In this document: positions 6,597 through 6,732 of the stretch, piece by piece
Layout: every line of letters starts with the position of its first letter
Numbering within the stretch: the stretch's first letter is position 1
From: JBCBKZ01 sp039026975
Lineage (GTDB): Bacteria; Bacteroidota; Bacteroidia; J057
Direction: 5' to 3'
Length of the DNA stretch: 6,732 nucleotides
Assembly (NCBI GenBank): GCA_039026975.1
Contig: JBCCLI010000366.1
Span: 1-6,732 of the forward strand
Notes under the pieces: generated by a model
What the model was told of the DNA's origin: nothing
The model's input: the letters and a program-made list of their open reading frames with translations, nothing else
The model's database searches: none
Position numbers and translations under genes: made by a program

Positions 6597-6635
6597 TTGC
6601 ATTGGAGGGACAATGAAAGGCTGCCTTCTTTTTTT
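6591..6635 (+). terminator. Strong intrinsic terminator, plus strand
   Basis: GCAGCCTT (6591-6598) pairs perfectly with AAGGCTGC (6617-6624). After one G-A mismatch (6599/6616), CATTG (6600-6604) pairs with CAATG (6611-6615) around the 6-base loop GAGGGA. The stem is followed by CTTC and seven Ts (6629-6635). It lies about 175 bases after the M20 stop codon and most simply ends that transcript, though it could end a separate short RNA. Confidence 0.8.
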
Positions 6636-6732
6636 GCTTTGGAAAAAAGTATCTCAGGCTGAAGGCGACGTAACACTATTAATTGATTATCAGTAAATTA
6701 ACTCATGTAAAGTAGATAAAACCTAAACCGGG

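Larger units (their letters stand above)
6416..6732. other. Right-end region with no supported gene
   Basis: Beyond the M20 stop I find no convincing coding sequence. The longest open frame (6438-6662, TTG start, 74 codons) runs through both hairpins and the terminator and looks like no protein family. The region contains the stop-codon hairpin, a weak promoter-like pair of boxes, two mutually exclusive hairpins and an intrinsic terminator. After 6636 there are about 97 bases of AT-rich sequence with no recognisable gene start before the window ends. Confidence 0.6.

Noticed and set aside
6548..6616. 22-codon ORF with two Trp and two His codons as an attenuator leader peptide
   Set aside because: The Trp codons are not adjacent, there is no ribosome site, and the ORF simply runs through both hairpins; too weak to annotate.
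6438..6662. 74-codon open frame at the right end
   Set aside because: It starts with TTG, crosses the intrinsic terminator and shows no domain-like or membrane pattern.
1..6732. CRISPR array, tRNA, rRNA or insertion sequence
   Set aside because: No regularly spaced repeats, cloverleaf, rRNA-like sequence, transposase or terminal inverted repeats were seen on either strand.

Overview
The window looks like chromosome from a member of the Bacteroidota, probably Cytophagia-like. The exported proteins have signal peptides ending in ...HAQ or ...AQAQ. No start codon has a convincing Shine-Dalgarno sequence. The gene families (exported tricorn-like S41 protease, ECF sigma factor with a very small membrane anti-sigma, exported M20 amidohydrolase) are all common in that phylum. 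The assignment is an inference from style, not from a phylogenetic marker.

Layout. Positions 1-3105 (minus strand) hold most of a large tricorn-type protease: signal peptide, two beta-propellers, an acidic linker, a PDZ domain and an S41 catalytic domain. The reading frame is intact over 1035 codons, and its 3' end lies beyond the left edge. A 380-base divergent intergenic region (3106-3485) follows. It holds a 16-bp near-perfect direct repeat and several short inverted repeats, but no confident promoter. On the plus strand comes a compact three-gene cassette: an ECF sigma factor (3486-3986), a 92-residue single-pass membrane protein taken to be its anti-sigma factor (4026-4304), and a membrane-anchored periplasmic helical protein of the CnrX/Spy/CpxP type (4297-4779) that overlaps the anti-sigma gene by 8 bases. 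After a 196-base gap comes an exported M20D amidohydrolase (4976-6415) of the AbgB/aminoacylase type with a complete metal-site set. The last 317 bases have no convincing gene. They carry a hairpin over the M20 stop codon and a strong intrinsic terminator (6591-6635). The left arm of that terminator can also pair with an upstream segment, a three-segment arrangement that resembles an attenuator.

How the parts may work together. The sigma/anti-sigma/sensor cassette has the logic of CnrH-CnrY-CnrX: a periplasmic sensor signals through a single-pass anti-sigma to a cytoplasmic sigma factor. It sits between two genes for exported peptide- or amide-hydrolysing enzymes. An envelope-stress or peptide-turnover regulon is therefore plausible, but nothing in the sequence proves that the sigma factor controls either neighbour. 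The most interesting items are the three-gene signalling cassette, the competing hairpins at the right end, the direct repeat in the divergent region, and the C8 tracts inside the anti-sigma and sensor genes.
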